NCBI GenBank assembly: GCA_964518905.1
Contig: CAZFJL010000026.1
Coordinates: forward strand, 1 to 64,000
Source of the DNA: RDYZ01 sp964518905
GTDB taxonomy: Bacteria > Cyanobacteriota > Cyanobacteriia > Cyanobacteriales > Geitlerinemataceae
DNA length: 64,000 nucleotides
Direction: 5' to 3'
Shown here: one piece after another, positions 45,128 to 54,897 of the stretch
How the letters are laid out: every line of letters begins with the position of its first letter
Numbering within the stretch: the first letter of the stretch is position 1
The notes under the pieces: model-generated
Seen by the model: the letters and a program-made list of their open reading frames with translations, nothing else
The model's database searches: none
What the model was told of the DNA's origin: nothing
Translations under genes and position numbers: made by a program

Positions 45128-47009
45128 CTAGGGGCGATCGAAATCGAGTGGGGCATCGAGCCGCTCGATGGTGCGGCAAACGCTGGCGATCAGGCGATCG
45201 ATCTCTTCAATTTTGTCTTGTTTTGCCAGGGTTTGGTAGAGGTCGCGGGCGGTTTCGAGTTCCTCTTTTCCCTTTTCGGGGAAGCCTTGATTAACGAGGA
45301 CGTTACCGAGGCCGTAGTAGCTTTGGGCTTGACCGAGGGGATCGTCGAGGCTGGCATAGAGGCGCAGGGCGTCGCGGTAGTAGGTGCGGGCTTTGGGGAG
45401 GTTGTCTTCGTATTCGTAGGCGAGGGCGGTTTGATAGAGGGCGTTGGCGTGGGCTTGGGGGTCGTTGGCGTTTTGGAGTTTGGTGAGGCTTTCGAGCAGG
45501 AGGTCGAGTCCTTCTTTCCAGCGTCCGTCGCGCACGAGGCGGCTACCCATCACGGCTTGGATGGCGGGCAGGGCGTTGCGGTATTTTTCGATGTCGTAGT
45601 GTTCGGGGTCGATGCACTCTAGGGCGGTGGCGTAGGCGCGTTCGGCGGCGGCGAGGTCGTCGGGATTTTTGTCGCGATCGTAGCGTTGGGTAAGGGCTTG
45701 GCCGAGGGTGTACTGTGCATCGATGAAGTCGGTGCTTCGATGGGTCGCAACAGTTAAGGCCGCTTGTAATAGCGCAATGGCTTCATCGAGATCGGTGTCA
45801 TGACCCGGAAGGACATAACGACTGATAAAAGCTTCTGCTAGGTGACTTTGATTTCGCACCCATTTTTGGGGGAAATCTTCACAAGTGAAAATTTCTGATG
45901 CTTTCTGATACGTGGCAATCGCAAGATTTAGGTATTCATCACCGTCACTTTTGCTGCATTCATAGTAGGCATCAGCGAGATTATGTTGCGTTATCGCCCA
46001 ATCTTCGGGAAAGGCGTCGCGGGTATAGACCTCCAGCGCCTGTTCGTAGGCAGCGATCGCCTGTTCGAGATTGTCCGCCCGTTCCTCTCGGATTCGATCA
46101 CAGTAGGCAAGCCCAAGGTTGTTTTGCGTGTCTGCCCAATATTCGGGAAAGGCATCGCGGGTTCTGACTTCCAGCGCCTGTTGGAAGGCTGCGATCGCCT
46201 GTTCGAGGTTGTCCGCCCGTTCCCCTCGGATTCGATCGCTGTAGGCAATCGCCAGGTTGTTTTGCGTGTCTGCCCAATATTTGGGAAAGGCATCGCGGGT
46301 TCTGACTTCCAGCGCCTGTTGGAAGGCTGCGATCGCCNNNNNNNNNNNNNNNNNNNNNNNNNNNNNNNNNNNNNNNNNNNNNNNNNNNNNNNNNNNNNNN
46401 NNNNNNNNNNNNNNNNNNNNNNNNNNNNNNNNNNNNNTGTTCGAGGTTGTCCGCCCGTTCCCCTCGGATTCGGACGCGGTAGGCAGCCGCCAGGTTGTTT
46501 TGCGTCATCGCCCAATCTTGGGGAAAGGCTTCGCGGGTATAGACTTCCAGCGCCCGTTCGTAGGCGGCGATCGCCTGTTCGAGGTTGTCCGCCCGTTCCC
46601 CTCGAATTCGATTGCAGTAGGCAACCCCCAAATTGTTTTGCGTCATCGCCCAATTCTGATCGTCTCGTTTTTGAGAAAAAGCCTTTAGTGCAAGCTGACA
46701 GCAACGTAAAAAAATCTCGACATTGAGTTGACGATCGCCCACCGGCACATGATACAAAGCCGAACCAAAATCAACCAACACAGCCGCAAAGTGTTGGCGT
46801 TTCCCCGGTGAGTCTTGCGTCAGCCGTCTAAAGAGTGTGGGTAAATTTTCTAGCAGCTTCTCATTAATTTCAATCTCGCGCTTGGCAAAAAACTGCTCCG
46901 TTTGCTCCGGGTCACGTTCCTTCGTGCCAATCTGTCTCGCAAACATCAAAACGAGTTTTTTCTCTCGTTTCGTCGAAATCTCCTGCGACTGACCAAATCC
47001 ACCCGACAT
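45128..47009 (-). CDS. TPR protein with 46-residue tandem units, interrupted by an assembly gap
   Basis: The true gene spans both sides of the 100-N gap. The N-terminal part (MSGGFGQSQEIS to about residue 120) is helical and typical of cyanobacterial TPR proteins. It is followed by repeats of exactly 138 bp (46 residues: EQAIAAYERALE..., ...WAMTQNNLAAAY, ...RIRGERADNL). After these, more divergent TPRs run to the end (ALYQTALAYEYEDNLPKAR). Removing the Ns puts both sides in the same frame and joins GCGATCGCC to TGTTCGAGG exactly as inside intact repeats. TPRs bind protein partners. The gene is immediately upstream of the P-loop ATPase gene. Length is unknown because the number of units is unresolved. 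Confidence 0.85.
46338..46437. other. Assembly gap (100 N)
   Basis: A run of exactly 100 Ns, the conventional placeholder for a gap of unknown size. Flanking sequence is the 138-bp TPR repeat on both sides, so an assembler collapse over repeats explains it. Frames read across the Ns are artefacts. Confidence 0.97.
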
Positions 47010-47127
47010 CGTTCGCTCCCCGCGATCGAACCTTACGCCCTAAATATACACAGCCACTAAAAAATCTGTTGGCTCCGACGCACCGAGAAGTCTTGCCACG
47101 ATCGAACCCAGCACAACATCACCCGAT

Positions 47128-47358
47128 TTAAGACACAGTCGCCGTCGCCGTCCCAATCTCAACACTCACCGACTCAAACCGCTCATCACCAGGACGATAG
47201 GACAATAGCTCAATACCAATGACCTCACCCGTCAGCTCATCCTTAATCAAAATCACACCATCACCAATCTCCTGGCTAATTTGCGCCTCGCGCGGCGCTT
47301 GCCAGAACACCGTCAGCAACTCTGCATCCGGCTCATAGAAAACTTTTACTTGTGCCAT
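47128..47358 (-). CDS. DUF2283 family protein
   Basis: 76 residues. The pattern KVFYEPDAELLTVFWQ, then VILIKDELTGEVIGIELL and a short conserved end, is the DUF2283 family, small beta-rich proteins often found near toxin-antitoxin genes or in mobile regions. No catalytic residues are evident. It is 118 bp upstream of the TPR gene on the same strand. Confidence 0.8.
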   Translation of the reverse strand: MAQVKVFYEPDAELLTVFWQAPREAQISQEIGDGVILIKDELTGEVIGIELLSYRPGDERFESVSVEIGTATATVS

Positions 47359-47473
47359 AAAAGATTGCCTTCCTTAATCGCGCTGGTTTGATAGGCCGTG
47401 ATCAAAAATCCGTCTTCCTCAACTCGTCGAGTAACCGCCACCCTCTACATCATCTCCGACGCCACTCCTGACA

Positions 47474-50400
47474 TCACCAAGGCGAACCGATCGCAGTGAA
47501 AGCCGACCAGAAATAAGGATTGCTGAAATCCCGACCGGCGAGCTGGTGCAGAGTCTCAGGAACAGCGATCGGCTCTTCGATACCGTCAGCGTAAAGCCAG
47601 CCGTCTTCGATACGGACATTACCATTCAACAGCGAGAGCTGCGCCGATCGCAGAGCCTCAACCTTGATCGGCGCGGTGGCGAGATGGTGATACAGCTCCG
47701 TCATCAGCATGAACGTCGCCGCATCATCGACATACCACAGACTCGCGATCGCGGTCTTCACCCCAGCCGCCACCGCCAACCCCGCAAAACCCATCTCCGC
47801 TTCGCTATTCCCCAGCGCCGTCTGACAGGCCGACAACACCAGCAGCTCCACCGGTGGATTGCTCCACCCCAGCTCGCGGATTTCATCCAGCCCGATCCGA
47901 TCGTCCCACAGTTGCAGGTAAGAATTTTCGAGCGTACCACCGTTAAACTCGCCGTGGGTTGCCAGGTGAATAATCGGGAAGGGATTACGCTGGCGCTGTT
48001 GGATCACGTTGGCGCGGGTAAAGGCATCGTTGAGCAGAATATTGCCGTCGCGCCGGTGGTTAATCAGGGTATTGAGTTCGGCGGGGACGGCGGGTAGGGG
48101 AGCTTGACGGGTGAACTGGCTCGCTCCCATCGCCAACATCGGGGCATCGATCGCCAGCGGTTGATAACGCGGATCAACAAGCCCGAGGCTGGGAATCAGG
48201 CTATAGCTGTACTGTTCAATGAGATAGTTTTCGCCATCGTAGAGCGCGGAAAACGGCAGGCTACGCAATCCGGCATCGACGGAAAACATGAGAGTGTCGA
48301 TGTTGCGGGCTTCGAGTTCTGGGGCGATCGGGCGAATCAGCCAGTCGTAGAGCTGGGCGGCGTAATCGTTGTATCGTCCGAGGAGTCGGTAGCGGGCGTT
48401 CACCAGATGGGCGCGGTAGGTGTCGATCGTGGCGAGGACGGTGTCGCGATCGATGGGCGAGTAAAAAACCTGGGGATCGTGATCCGGATCGGTGAGTCGG
48501 ATGGCGACTCGATCGGGCAAGAGTTCGATCAAAACGGAGGCGATGCGAACATTGCGATCGGCGAAAAGCGTCGCGACGGTGGCTTCGGTATCCGCCATGC
48601 TGCCCTCGAATAGGGGCGTGCTTCCGAGATAGCTGAGAAAGTCTTGGTTGTAGCGGCGTTCGAGGTCTTCGAGTTCGAGGGTGACTTCCGTGCCGCTATT
48701 GCCTCCCCCCGCGCTGGCGGTGTCGCTAGTGGTGCTAATGGTTCCGTCAGCGGTGGTGAGTGTGCCGGTGCTGATCGTGCCGCCCGCTTCGAGGCTGATG
48801 TTGCCCGAAGTGCCATTATCGGCGATCGAGGCAATATCGCCGGTGGTAATATCGCCGCCCGCGTTGAGGCTGACGTTACCGCTGTCCCCCTGGATCGCCT
48901 TGCTGGTGATATCTCCGGTAATGATATTGCGTAGGGCTTGGACATTAATATTGCCGCTGCCGGTTCCACCTTCCGATCGCAGATTTCCGAGGATGGCATC
49001 CACTTGAGAATTCACGGCAATGTCTCCGGATTGACCGGCGCTGGCGGTGGTCGTCGCATCGCCCGCAATGATGCTACCGGTGGAGCTGAGACGAATCGAG
49101 CCGGAGCCGGTGACACCGATCGAGCTAACATTACCGGTGGTGACATTATTGCCATTAATGGCGATCGTACCGCTGTTGCCACCACTGGCCTGGGTGATAA
49201 TTTCACCGGCATTAATATTTCCCGGCGTGGCGAGGGTGAGGTTGCCGCTGCGCTGCAAGCCGCTCGATCGCACGCTCGCTAGGGTGACGCTCTGACCTAG
49301 AGAATCCGTGTAAGTGGCGTTATTGAGACGGATGCTGCCACTGGTACTGCTGAGGCTAATGTTCCCCGCGTTTTCCCCCGCATAGGTTTGAACGGTCGCC
49401 CACAGATTCGGATCAAACCCCGGCTCAGTGCGAATTGCCTCGATAAATTGACCAAAGCGCGAACCGATCGTGATGTCACCCGCCGCGACAATATCAACTT
49501 GACCCGCTTCACCGGTGGCATAGGTTTCGAGTTCGCGACCAATATCGATCGCGCCCTGGGGGGCACGGATACGCACATCCCCTGCGCTCCCGTCATTGGA
49601 ATAGGATGAGACAAAACTGGCGATCGAGACATTGCCCGTGGCGCTCTCGATCGTCACGTTGCCGCCCTCTTGACCAGCATTGCTATCGACACTATCTCCG
49701 ACGGTAATGCCGCCAGCAGCGGTTAACACCACCTCCCCCGCACTCCCTTCTTCGGAATAGGACGAGACAAAACCGGCGATCGAGACATTGCCCGTCGCAC
49801 TCTTGATCGTCACGTTACCGCCCTCTTGACCACCATTGCTATCGACACCATCTCCCACCGTAATGTCACGAGCAGCGGTTAACACCACATCACCGGCCTG
49901 ATCCACACCAAAGGCTTGGATGAATCCTCCGATCTGAATTGCGCCCGTTTCACTGCGAATGATAATGTCACCCGCCTCCACCGCCCGCAGATTCACAAGA
50001 CCCTCGACCGCCACATCACCCACCGCCGTCAATGTGGCATCTCCGGCGTTGCGATCGGCATCGGCTTGTATCACAGCACCAATCTGCAACCTGTCACCAC
50101 TGGAAAGCGTGATGTTACCGGCCTGCTCGCTGGCATTGGTAATCAGTCCCCCGACGGTCAGATTGCCACGCGCTTCGATCGTGATATCGCCCCCCTCAGC
50201 CACCGTGACACGTTCACCGGAATCCGTCTCGTAGCTTCCCGACGAGATCACATCAATACCCAGCGTATGACCCGAAACCTGAAGATCTCCCCCTCGGGTG
50301 GTGATTCCACTCCCTTCCAGATCGGTATCCGACAACGTTTCCGAGCCGTCCGATCGTTGGGCAAACAGCGAACCCGCCCCCGACACGTCGGCATCGGCGG

Positions 50401-51364
50401 CAAGGATCACGCTGCCTCCCGTTGCGTTGAACAAGACGCCGCTTGTGCCAATCAGCAGATCATCCATCGCGAACACGGTGGCCGTTTGGGTGATGATCTC
50501 GCCCCCGGTTTGTCCGTCCGACCCGTCAACGAACGCCACATCTCCCACGCCGATCGGCGTCGCGCGAAGCTGAACGACTCCGTCTACTGTCGTCAACTCC
50601 GTCGCTCCGGCAGCGAGACTCCCGGTTAATAGCTCGGGTAAGGCGATCGCGGTGATGTCGCCCGCACTCGTTACGCGATCGCTCGCCACTTCCAGCCGCA
50701 GAATCTGATCTGTCAAACTAAGCTGTACTGTATTCCCCGCCTCGATCGCCGCAATATTTACCGCACCGCCTTGAAGCTGACCCCGGTTGATCGCCGTCCC
50801 GCCCAACAGATTTAAGCTAGCGTCATCATTCACCGACAGATCGCCGAGATTGACGATCGCGCCTGCTTCCGTCACAAACTCAAACGCAACGGGATCACCC
50901 ACCAAATCCGACCAATTCGCCCCGCCCAACGCTTCAAACCAGCCATCCTCAAACTCGATCGCGCCCGCCGTCGTCGCCGTAAAATCTCCCATCACGTCCA
51001 GACTGGCATTTTCCCCGAAGACAATCCCCGCCGGATTCAGCAAAAACAAATTCGCGTCGCTACCCGTCACTTGAATCAACCCATCGATCGACGAGGCGTT
51101 ACCGCCCGTTACCCGCCCTAAAACATTCTGAATCTCCGAAGTTGTCAAAAAAATCGCAGCTTGATCCGCATCTAATCCAAACGCCTCAAAACTATGGAAC
51201 AGATTTGCCCCATCGTTCGATAACTCCCCCCCTTGAATCTCGAATGTATTCTCGATGACATCAATGCTTGTCCCTAGCGAGTCGTCGGGGATAATCTGTG
51301 AGCTTGCAGGCCACGCACTCACCGTTAGTGTCACCATCGTGCTGAGGAAAAGTGCAGTGCGCAT
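47474..51364 (-). CDS. Secreted haemagglutinin-like protein with C-terminal CHAT protease
   Basis: 1296 residues. A signal peptide (about 1-22, ALFLSTMVTLTVSAWPASS) leads into a two-partner-secretion domain (about 25-190: GTSIDVIENTFEIQGG, NLFHSFEAFGL, NVLGRVTGGNASSIDGLIQV, NLFLLNPAGIVFG). Next is a long parallel beta-helix built from repeats such as GNVTIKSATGNVSIAGF, some 52 residues (156 bp) apart. The C-terminal 330 residues are a CHAT domain, with probable catalytic His about 1137 in HLATHGEF and Cys about 1180 in LSACQTALG. CHAT enzymes are caspase-related proteases. The combination should be exported by an outer-membrane TpsB pore (none in the window) and either displayed or released. 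The substrate is unknown. A histidine kinase gene lies 158 bp upstream. Confidence 0.9.
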   Translation of the reverse strand: MRTALFLSTMVTLTVSAWPASSQIIPDDSLGTSIDVIENTFEIQGGELSNDGANLFHSFEAFGLDADQAAIFLTTSEIQNVLGRVTGGNASSIDGLIQVTGSDANLFLLNPAGIVFGENASLDVMGDFTATTAGAIEFEDGWFEALGGANWSDLVGDPVAFEFVTEAGAIVNLGDLSVNDDASLNLLGGTAINRGQLQGGAVNIAAIEAGNTVQLSLTDQILRLEVASDRVTSAGDITAIALPELLTGSLAAGATELTTVDGVVQLRATPIGVGDVAFVDGSDGQTGGEIITQTATVFAMDDLLIGTSGVLFNATGGSVILAADADVSGAGSLFAQRSDGSETLSDTDLEGSGITTRGGDLQVSGHTLGIDVISSGSYETDSGERVTVAEGGDITIEARGNLTVGGLITNASEQAGNITLSSGDRLQIGAVIQADADRNAGDATLTAVGDVAVEGLVNLRAVEAGDIIIRSETGAIQIGGFIQAFGVDQAGDVVLTAARDITVGDGVDSNGGQEGGNVTIKSATGNVSIAGFVSSYSEEGSAGEVVLTAAGGITVGDSVDSNAGQEGGNVTIESATGNVSIASFVSSYSNDGSAGDVRIRAPQGAIDIGRELETYATGEAGQVDIVAAGDITIGSRFGQFIEAIRTEPGFDPNLWATVQTYAGENAGNISLSSTSGSIRLNNATYTDSLGQSVTLASVRSSGLQRSGNLTLATPGNINAGEIITQASGGNSGTIAINGNNVTTGNVSSIGVTGSGSIRLSSTGSIIAGDATTTASAGQSGDIAVNSQVDAILGNLRSEGGTGSGNINVQALRNIITGDITSKAIQGDSGNVSLNAGGDITTGDIASIADNGTSGNISLEAGGTISTGTLTTADGTISTTSDTASAGGGNSGTEVTLELEDLERRYNQDFLSYLGSTPLFEGSMADTEATVATLFADRNVRIASVLIELLPDRVAIRLTDPDHDPQVFYSPIDRDTVLATIDTYRAHLVNARYRLLGRYNDYAAQLYDWLIRPIAPELEARNIDTLMFSVDAGLRSLPFSALYDGENYLIEQYSYSLIPSLGLVDPRYQPLAIDAPMLAMGASQFTRQAPLPAVPAELNTLINHRRDGNILLNDAFTRANVIQQRQRNPFPIIHLATHGEFNGGTLENSYLQLWDDRIGLDEIRELGWSNPPVELLVLSACQTALGNSEAEMGFAGLAVAAGVKTAIASLWYVDDAATFMLMTELYHHLATAPIKVEALRSAQLSLLNGNVRIEDGWLYADGIEEPIAVPETLHQLAGRDFSNPYFWSAFTAIGSPW

Positions 51365-51522
51365 TGTTGAGAAGTAACGTTAGACGCGGTTACAGATGCT
51401 AAAGATGAGGATAGAGATGTAAAGACAAGCCAAACATCTCTAAATATTGACACAATCTCTTTGGGTCGAGAGCCGATCCGGCTGGCCGTGAAGCGAAACC
51501 AGTTCTAAGCTTGGGGGCAGCG

Positions 51523-52968
51523 TCAACGGCTTGGGTCTGAATCATCGGAGGCCGGAAGCAATAGCCGGACTTCGACGCCTTGGCCGCGTCCTTCACTGTC
51601 GATCGCGATCTCCGCACCAAGCTGCTCAACAATTTGCTGCACGATTTGTAGCCCTAACCCGGTTCCCTGAATGTCCATCTGGCTTTTTTCGCCGCGATAG
51701 CCACGCTGGAAAATGTGGTCGAGATCCTCCGGCGGAATCCCCAAACCCGTATCGCGAATGCAAATCTCCACCAAAGGACGATCAGCCTCAATCAGCATCG
51801 CGCGAACACTGACACGGCCACCCTCCGGCGTATATTTCAGCGCATTATCCACCAGATTTTGCAGCGCCTCCGTCATCAGCTTAATTTCCGTTCGCACCAT
51901 CACCTGCGGACAATCAATTTGCGAAATCAAGCTCAGATGACGCACCTCCGCCATCGTTTCCGCCACACGAACAATGGGCCGAAGCAGATCGCCGATCGAG
52001 ATCTCCGCCTGCGATGCGTTGGCACTCGCGGGCAACAGCGGCAACAGCCGCGATCGCGGAGCAGACGGCACAGTGCCAACATCTTCAACCTCGTCGATAT
52101 CACCCGTTGCAACGACACTTTCATCTCCACTCACATCGTCAACTTCGTCAAAATCATCGATTTCACCGCGTAACGCCGCTAGCTCTAAACTCGGATGCTT
52201 GGCCACGATGCTGAGATCGTCGAGCAAGGACTTGAGCCGATCGCTCTCACGAATAATATTTTCGACAATTTCTAACGCCGCTGGATTTCCGGTTAACCGC
52301 CGATCGAGCAATTTACCAAACACATGTAGCGCCGCAAGCGGATTACGAACCTGATGAAACAGATCGCTGAGGTGGCTTTGGCGATCGAGATCATTAATAT
52401 ATGTGTTCTCCAATGACTTGCGTAACGTCAGATTTTGAATGTGCATCGCGATCGCACATTCGATCGTCGTCACCACCGTTTCAATACAGCGCTGTTCCTG
52501 ACTGCTCCAGGCGATCGACGATCGATACAGCGCCAAAATCCCCACGATTTCATCGTTATACGACAGCGGAAATGTTTCCCGTTCCTGCGCCGATAGCCGC
52601 AGCGGCACCGAAACCAGAGGACCACGCACTGGCACAGCCTGAGAATCAACGTTAGTTTGGAGAGGAAAGAGACGGGGACGCCGAGACTCAGAAAAGAGAG
52701 ACCCCGAGATATCAATCGTTGTTTCCGCCGGATCAGGCGAAACCGTGTCGAGATTTGTACTGGGCTCAGTCTCAGACTCTTGCTTTTCGACGCGCTCTTG
52801 ATCCCAAACAACACTTTCCGGCTCAATAGCCACTGAAATCAGCCGATCGCCCGCACCGGTCAAACTGCGTTCCGTAACGTAAACCATGCAGCAAACCGCG
52901 CCTAGGTTTTGAACCAGGAGTGACGCCTGCATCTTGCAAAGGCTACTTACGGTACGCTCGACCGGCAT
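51523..52968 (-). CDS. GAF-domain sensor histidine kinase
   Basis: 481 residues, no membrane segment, so soluble. A GAF-like domain (about 10-185) precedes the H box SDLFHQVRNPLAALHVFGKLL with phospho-His about 205, then a variable acidic linker (about 260-300) and the ATPase domain with LVDNALKYTPEGG, CIRDTGLGIPPED and GTGLGLQIVQQI. The FHQVRNPL...FGKLL box is like that of the cyanobacterial Hik2/chloroplast sensor kinase group, but I cannot prove that assignment. No response regulator is adjacent. The GAF part is interrupted by an acidic low-complexity stretch (residues about 58-95), unlike most relatives. Confidence 0.87.
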   Translation of the reverse strand: MPVERTVSSLCKMQASLLVQNLGAVCCMVYVTERSLTGAGDRLISVAIEPESVVWDQERVEKQESETEPSTNLDTVSPDPAETTIDISGSLFSESRRPRLFPLQTNVDSQAVPVRGPLVSVPLRLSAQERETFPLSYNDEIVGILALYRSSIAWSSQEQRCIETVVTTIECAIAMHIQNLTLRKSLENTYINDLDRQSHLSDLFHQVRNPLAALHVFGKLLDRRLTGNPAALEIVENIIRESDRLKSLLDDLSIVAKHPSLELAALRGEIDDFDEVDDVSGDESVVATGDIDEVEDVGTVPSAPRSRLLPLLPASANASQAEISIGDLLRPIVRVAETMAEVRHLSLISQIDCPQVMVRTEIKLMTEALQNLVDNALKYTPEGGRVSVRAMLIEADRPLVEICIRDTGLGIPPEDLDHIFQRGYRGEKSQMDIQGTGLGLQIVQQIVEQLGAEIAIDSEGRGQGVEVRLLLPASDDSDPSR

Positions 52969-53133
52969 AAGTGTTGGTTCTCTTAGGGTGAATTATTCGT
53001 TCTTACGTGGGTTCTACTTCAAGGCGAACTTCAAGGCGATCGTAACCTAGAGGTTGACTTTTAAAGCTTAAAAAAGTATAATTCAGCTCGATTTTAGTAG
53101 CTATTACTACCGTTTAAATCGGCAGTCCAACTT

Positions 53134-53140
53134 AAGGAGG
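53134..53140 (+). promoter_or_regulatory. Strong Shine-Dalgarno site before a TTG start
   Basis: AAGGAGG at 53134-53140 lies 10 bases before the TTG at 53151. It supports that TTG as the true start of the DUF3155 gene, where no ATG is available. Confidence 0.8.
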
Positions 53141-53150
53141 AAATCGAACA

Positions 53151-53474
53151 TTGGCACGGAGACGCAAGCGGAAGAGCCGTCGACGCCAGGAAGGACGTAG
53201 AATCCTGGAACACGTACCTCAGTATAGTATCGAGAGCGGCGAGGATAAACCCGTAACAGCAGCTCGAAAGTACATCAAGGCTCAAGAGATCATGCCACCT
53301 GCGTTACTTCTGGTAAAGCGCAATGAGCATACAACGGACCGTTATTTTTGGGCAGAGAAAGGTTTATTCGGCGCACAATATGTCGAAGAAAATCATTTTC
53401 TTTTCCCCAGTTTACGTTTAGTCATTGAGCAGCAAGCCGAGCTAGAAGCGGCTGCTAGCACATCGAAAAGCTAA
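53151..53474 (+). CDS. DUF3155 family protein
   Basis: 107 residues beginning at TTG (MARRRKRKSRRRQEGRRILE). The very basic first 18 residues, followed by HVPQYSIESGEDKPVTAARKYI and FWAEKGLFGAQYVEENHFLFPSL, match the DUF3155 family, which is restricted to cyanobacteria as far as I know. The basic N-terminus suggests contact with RNA, DNA or ribosomes; the function is not established. The gene is monocistronic, with its own strong terminator. Confidence 0.88.
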   Translation: MARRRKRKSRRRQEGRRILEHVPQYSIESGEDKPVTAARKYIKAQEIMPPALLLVKRNEHTTDRYFWAEKGLFGAQYVEENHFLFPSLRLVIEQQAELEAAASTSKS

Positions 53475-53848
53475 TCTAGCTGCTTTCGTTCTATTGTGAT
53501 AACTCAAATCAAAAAACCCTGGATTTGTCCAGGGTTTTTTGATATCTACACTTAGATTTTGCGTTGCCCTATCGTTTGTCTCCGTGAATTCAACAGGGTT
53601 TTGAGAAAGCCTACGAACTCTCACAAACCGCTTGAATGCGATACCGGGTATTTGGAGGAAAGGCCGTATACTTAAGGTTCAATAGAGCCTGTTTGAGCCA
53701 GCTCGCGACGAGGTCGTAAATCTCAAGGTGATAAGACTTCGAGGCTCGCAAAAACGTAAGCACGAGCAGCGAACAGTCCTGTCACGTTTCGCTCAAGAAA
53801 AATAACGTGCTTCGTCACAGATCATGCCGCGATAGGAGAGACCCCTGT
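53475..53848. other. Intergenic region after DUF3155 gene
   Basis: 374 bp. The terminator occupies the first part. The rest presumably holds the promoter of the membrane protein gene starting at 53849. No other element is seen. Confidence 0.45.
53511..53540 (+). terminator. Rho-independent terminator of the DUF3155 gene
   Basis: CCCTGG (53517-53522) pairs with CCAGGG (53529-53534) around a 6-base loop. Six As precede and six Ts follow, so the stem extends and the structure works on both strands. Confidence 0.93.
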
Positions 53849-54706
53849 ATGGCTGCCCACACCTTCGCTACCGAATCAATTCTTGCACAGGCGTCGCCTC
53901 CAGAGACGGGTGATGCTGCTTCGGCTAGCTTCGATCTTTGGACGATCGCAACGTTGTTTTTTCTGGCCAGCACGATCGGGGTCGGGATTGTTTTACAGTC
54001 ACAGGTGAAGCAGTTAAAGAAAAAGCTGCGTACGGAAGAATTTAAAAACCGCGAGATTCAGAAAAAGTTTAAGCGGGCGGTGGATACGATCAGCAAAATG
54101 GAGAAAAATCCTGACTTGATTCACTCGCGTGAATTTAATCTGGACTATCTGCGGATGCGGATGGAAGAAGAAACCTTTCACTTTGGTGTGGTCAACCAAA
54201 TCAAAGTCAAGGTTAAAAGTAAGATTTCCGTTGCGCTACGCCCGACGCCCGAAAATCGGGGTTCAGGACGCCAAGTCGATGAAACCTTTGATGTGCAATA
54301 TGAGACGGGATCGGGCGGTCAGGTGAAGAAGCGCGTTCTATTCCGTATCCAAATTAAGCTGACGAAGTTACCGACCCAGCCGACGAGCGCCACGATTAGC
54401 CAGATTATTGACTGCATCGAAACCTATCTGAGTCCGGCGGCGGATGAGGATACGTGGCAACCGGCATTGCAAGGGCGTGTCGCCTTTATCCACTGGGATC
54501 AGAATGCGAAGCCGACGCCGCTACTGGTGCTGGAGCAGACGAATGAGGGGGTGAATGTCACCTTTCGGACGAATCGATCGGCGAATGGAGCGGCTCCCCA
54601 AACCAAGGCTCCCGAGCCCGGACGGGTGGCACGGCGACCCAGTAGCGGCACAACACCGCGCACGAGCCGTCCAGGAGCGCAACGCACGAGTCGCCCACGC
54701 CGCTAG
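53849..54706 (+). CDS. Single-pass membrane protein with conserved cytoplasmic domain
   Basis: 285 residues from ATG 53849 (MAAHTFATES); the frame is open 14 codons upstream. A hydrophobic helix (about 32-52, TIATLFFLASTIGVGIVLQ) is followed by a charged coiled coil (KQLKKKLRTEEFKNREIQKK) and a conserved region (about 105-240) ending in a beta-rich part (VAFIHWDQNAKPTPLLVLEQ). The last 45 residues are Pro/Arg/Ser/Thr-rich and basic. I recognise this as a conserved cyanobacterial type without an assigned function. It is probably anchored in a membrane with the bulk of the chain in the cytoplasm. Confidence 0.6.
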   Translation: MAAHTFATESILAQASPPETGDAASASFDLWTIATLFFLASTIGVGIVLQSQVKQLKKKLRTEEFKNREIQKKFKRAVDTISKMEKNPDLIHSREFNLDYLRMRMEEETFHFGVVNQIKVKVKSKISVALRPTPENRGSGRQVDETFDVQYETGSGGQVKKRVLFRIQIKLTKLPTQPTSATISQIIDCIETYLSPAADEDTWQPALQGRVAFIHWDQNAKPTPLLVLEQTNEGVNVTFRTNRSANGAAPQTKAPEPGRVARRPSSGTTPRTSRPGAQRTSRPRR

Positions 54707-54897
54707 TCTAGTTGGCCGGAGCTAGTTGACTGGAGTGCAGCGTTTTGTGGTCGGTGAAGTTTGTCGGTGAAATGAACGTATCGCGATGACGGTTCGATCG
54801 ATATACTGCAATGTGCGGCGATCGCATGAGTTTTTCTCGTCTGATCGCTGCCGACCTGTTATCCTTCACCGGCACGATACAGCCCTGCGATCAATCG

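Noticed and set aside
45116..45622. A 168-residue plus-strand frame rich in Val, Gly and Glu
   Set aside because: Antisense to the conserved TPR coding sequence.
45983..46726. Long frames on both strands across the N run
   Set aside because: They read through Ns and repeat DNA in wrong frames; the real frame is continuous only if the gap is a multiple of three.
51399..51632. A 77-residue minus-strand frame between the kinase and the CHAT gene
   Set aside because: Overlaps the conserved kinase end in another frame and has no similarity to known proteins.
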